Assembly: GCA_013619035.1 (NCBI GenBank)
Contig: JABXKX010000581.1
Location: 1 to 5,616 of the forward strand
From: Peptostreptococcaceae bacterium
GTDB lineage: Bacteria > Bacillota_A > Clostridia > Peptostreptococcales > Acidaminobacteraceae
DNA length: 5,616 nt
Direction: 5' to 3'
Shown here: one piece after another, positions 5,071 through 5,616 of the stretch
How the letters are laid out: each line of letters opens with the position of its first letter
Numbering within the stretch: position 1 is the stretch's first letter
The notes under the pieces: model-generated
Database searches by the model: none
Told to the model about the DNA's origin: nothing
Seen by the model: only the letters and a program-made list of their open reading frames with translations
Translations under genes and position numbers: made by a program

Positions 5071-5094
5071 GAATACTATATTTTCAATTGATTA

Positions 5095-5202
5095 TTATGA
5101 TTGTTTTAACTTCACAACAGTCTCCACATGTGTGGACACACCAGTAACTACCCACTTTTTATCTAATATGAAAAGTACTTCAAAACGAAGTGTAATAATC
5201 AT
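5095..5202 (-). pseudogene. Possible 35-residue coding remnant, unknown family
   Basis: On the minus strand an ATG at 5202 opens 35 codons ending at tandem TAA TAA. The last part, DKKWVVTGVSTHVETVVKL, alternates polar and hydrophobic residues like two beta strands and looks more protein-like than the competing plus-strand frame. Two in-frame stops precede the ATG and no Shine-Dalgarno is present, so if it is coding sequence it is probably the tail of a decayed gene. I do not recognise the family. Confidence 0.25.
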
Positions 5203-5225
5203 TAATTATTATATTTTAACAAATG

Positions 5226-5236
5226 GTACCTGGTAC
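5226..5236. repeat. Short palindrome GTACC-T-GGTAC
   Basis: Two 5-base arms flank a central T, and the flanks read ATGGTACC and GGTACTGTC. It lies between the decayed minus-strand frame and the transposase remnant. It could be part of a dispersed palindromic repeat, which cannot be judged from one copy. Confidence 0.25.
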
Positions 5237-5280
5237 TGTCATGCTAATGAAGAGATTATTCATACCATATAGTCTTTTAA

Positions 5281-5616
5281 TTGCAAGTATTTAAAGCTAA
5301 AGCCTACCCTACACTCGTGCGAGAAGTGACAGATTCACATAATCCTTACGTTGAAGGTAAAGAAAGTTGAGAGACAATTGAGCTAGTTACCAAACTTAAA
5401 AATTGGGATGCGGAAAGAAGATTTGTTGTTTCTCGTGGGATTAAACCTGAAAAGATAGAGTTCAACTATCACTTTTATCGAGTGCGGATTATCATTTTTT
5501 TTCTTTATTACCAATACAGATTTACCACCAGAAAAAGTAGTCATTACCTATAAAAAAAGAGGTAATGCAAAAAAATACATCAAAGAAGCAAAATATGATA
5601 TTTATGTATATAGGCC
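5281..5616 (+). pseudogene. Degraded IS1380-family transposase, partial
   Basis: Translated segments match the C-terminal half of IS1380-type DDE transposases: FKAKAYPTLVREVTD (from about 5290), KLKNWDAERRFVVSRGIKPEK (about 5392-5457), and, in another frame, ITNTDLPPEKVV followed by YKKRGNAKKYIKEAKYD (about 5507-5600). The gene is broken. It lacks the N-terminal part, has an in-frame TGA at 5368-5370, and changes frame between about 5455 and 5505, where a T8 tract lies. In the Y-x2-R-x3-E-x6-K signature the catalytic Glu position is Lys (AAA at 5570-5572). It continues past the right edge. Any transposition activity is lost; the remnant marks past insertion. Assignment to IS1380 rather than another IS4-like family rests on the RGNAENYIKEAKYD-like motif. 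Confidence 0.75.

Larger units (their letters stand above)
4966..5280. other. Intergenic stretch without a confident gene
   Basis: Apart from the terminator hairpin, the possible 35-codon remnant and the small palindrome, I see no gene or RNA here. A GTATT-GT-AATAC dyad lies at about 4997-5008 and a TCCACA-TG-TGTGGA dyad at about 5122-5135; both are short and unexplained. The region is AT-rich and appears to be the junction between the operon and degraded mobile DNA. Confidence 0.5.

Noticed and set aside
5069..5272. A 67-codon plus-strand frame after the terminator
   Set aside because: It starts inside the 3' arm side of the terminator region, lacks a Shine-Dalgarno and a family match, and overlaps a more protein-like minus-strand frame.

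Overview
The window looks like chromosomal DNA from a low-GC Gram-positive anaerobe, most likely a member of the Clostridia. The reasons are the AT-rich composition, strong purine-rich Shine-Dalgarno sites, a TTG start codon, a lipobox lipoprotein, and intrinsic terminators with long U-tracts. No species can be named from the sequence alone.

The left half (71-2774, minus strand) is a compact three-gene operon for an OpuC/ProU-type ABC importer of glycine betaine or another compatible solute. The order of transcription is an ATPase with C-terminal CBS domains (TTG start at 2774), a single permease overlapping it by one base, and a substrate-binding lipoprotein. Together they would take up osmoprotectants in an ATP-dependent way, with the CBS region as the likely sensor of ionic strength or nucleotide.

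The centre (2775-3633) has no long gene but is rich in structure. Ten bases upstream of the ATPase Shine-Dalgarno lies a strong intrinsic terminator reading toward the operon, which is the layout of transcription attenuation. Upstream of it are two very short reading frames with Shine-Dalgarno sites, a hairpin covering one of those sites, and a plausible sigma-A promoter framed by an inverted repeat. There is also an exact 9-base complement to the terminator arm and a 10-bp hairpin whose loop can pair with downstream sequence. I recognise no known riboswitch class here. A 55-codon reading frame of unknown nature (3299-3466, plus strand) follows, with a weak terminator after it.

The right half (3634-4965, plus strand) is a divergent operon: a small cupin protein followed by two paired short membrane proteins. 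The pair resembles the two halves of the COG0701/UPF0718 (ArsP-like) permease family and shares a repeated VAFPL-x2-SL-x-R-x-GA motif. In the cupin, the positions that normally hold metal-binding histidines carry Cys and Met. A bidirectional terminator hairpin follows at 5040-5066.

The right end (about 5067-5616) is decayed DNA. It holds a possible short coding remnant on the minus strand, a small palindrome, and a broken IS1380-family transposase that runs off the edge. The best candidates for something undescribed are the opuC leader and the cupin plus split-permease cassette.
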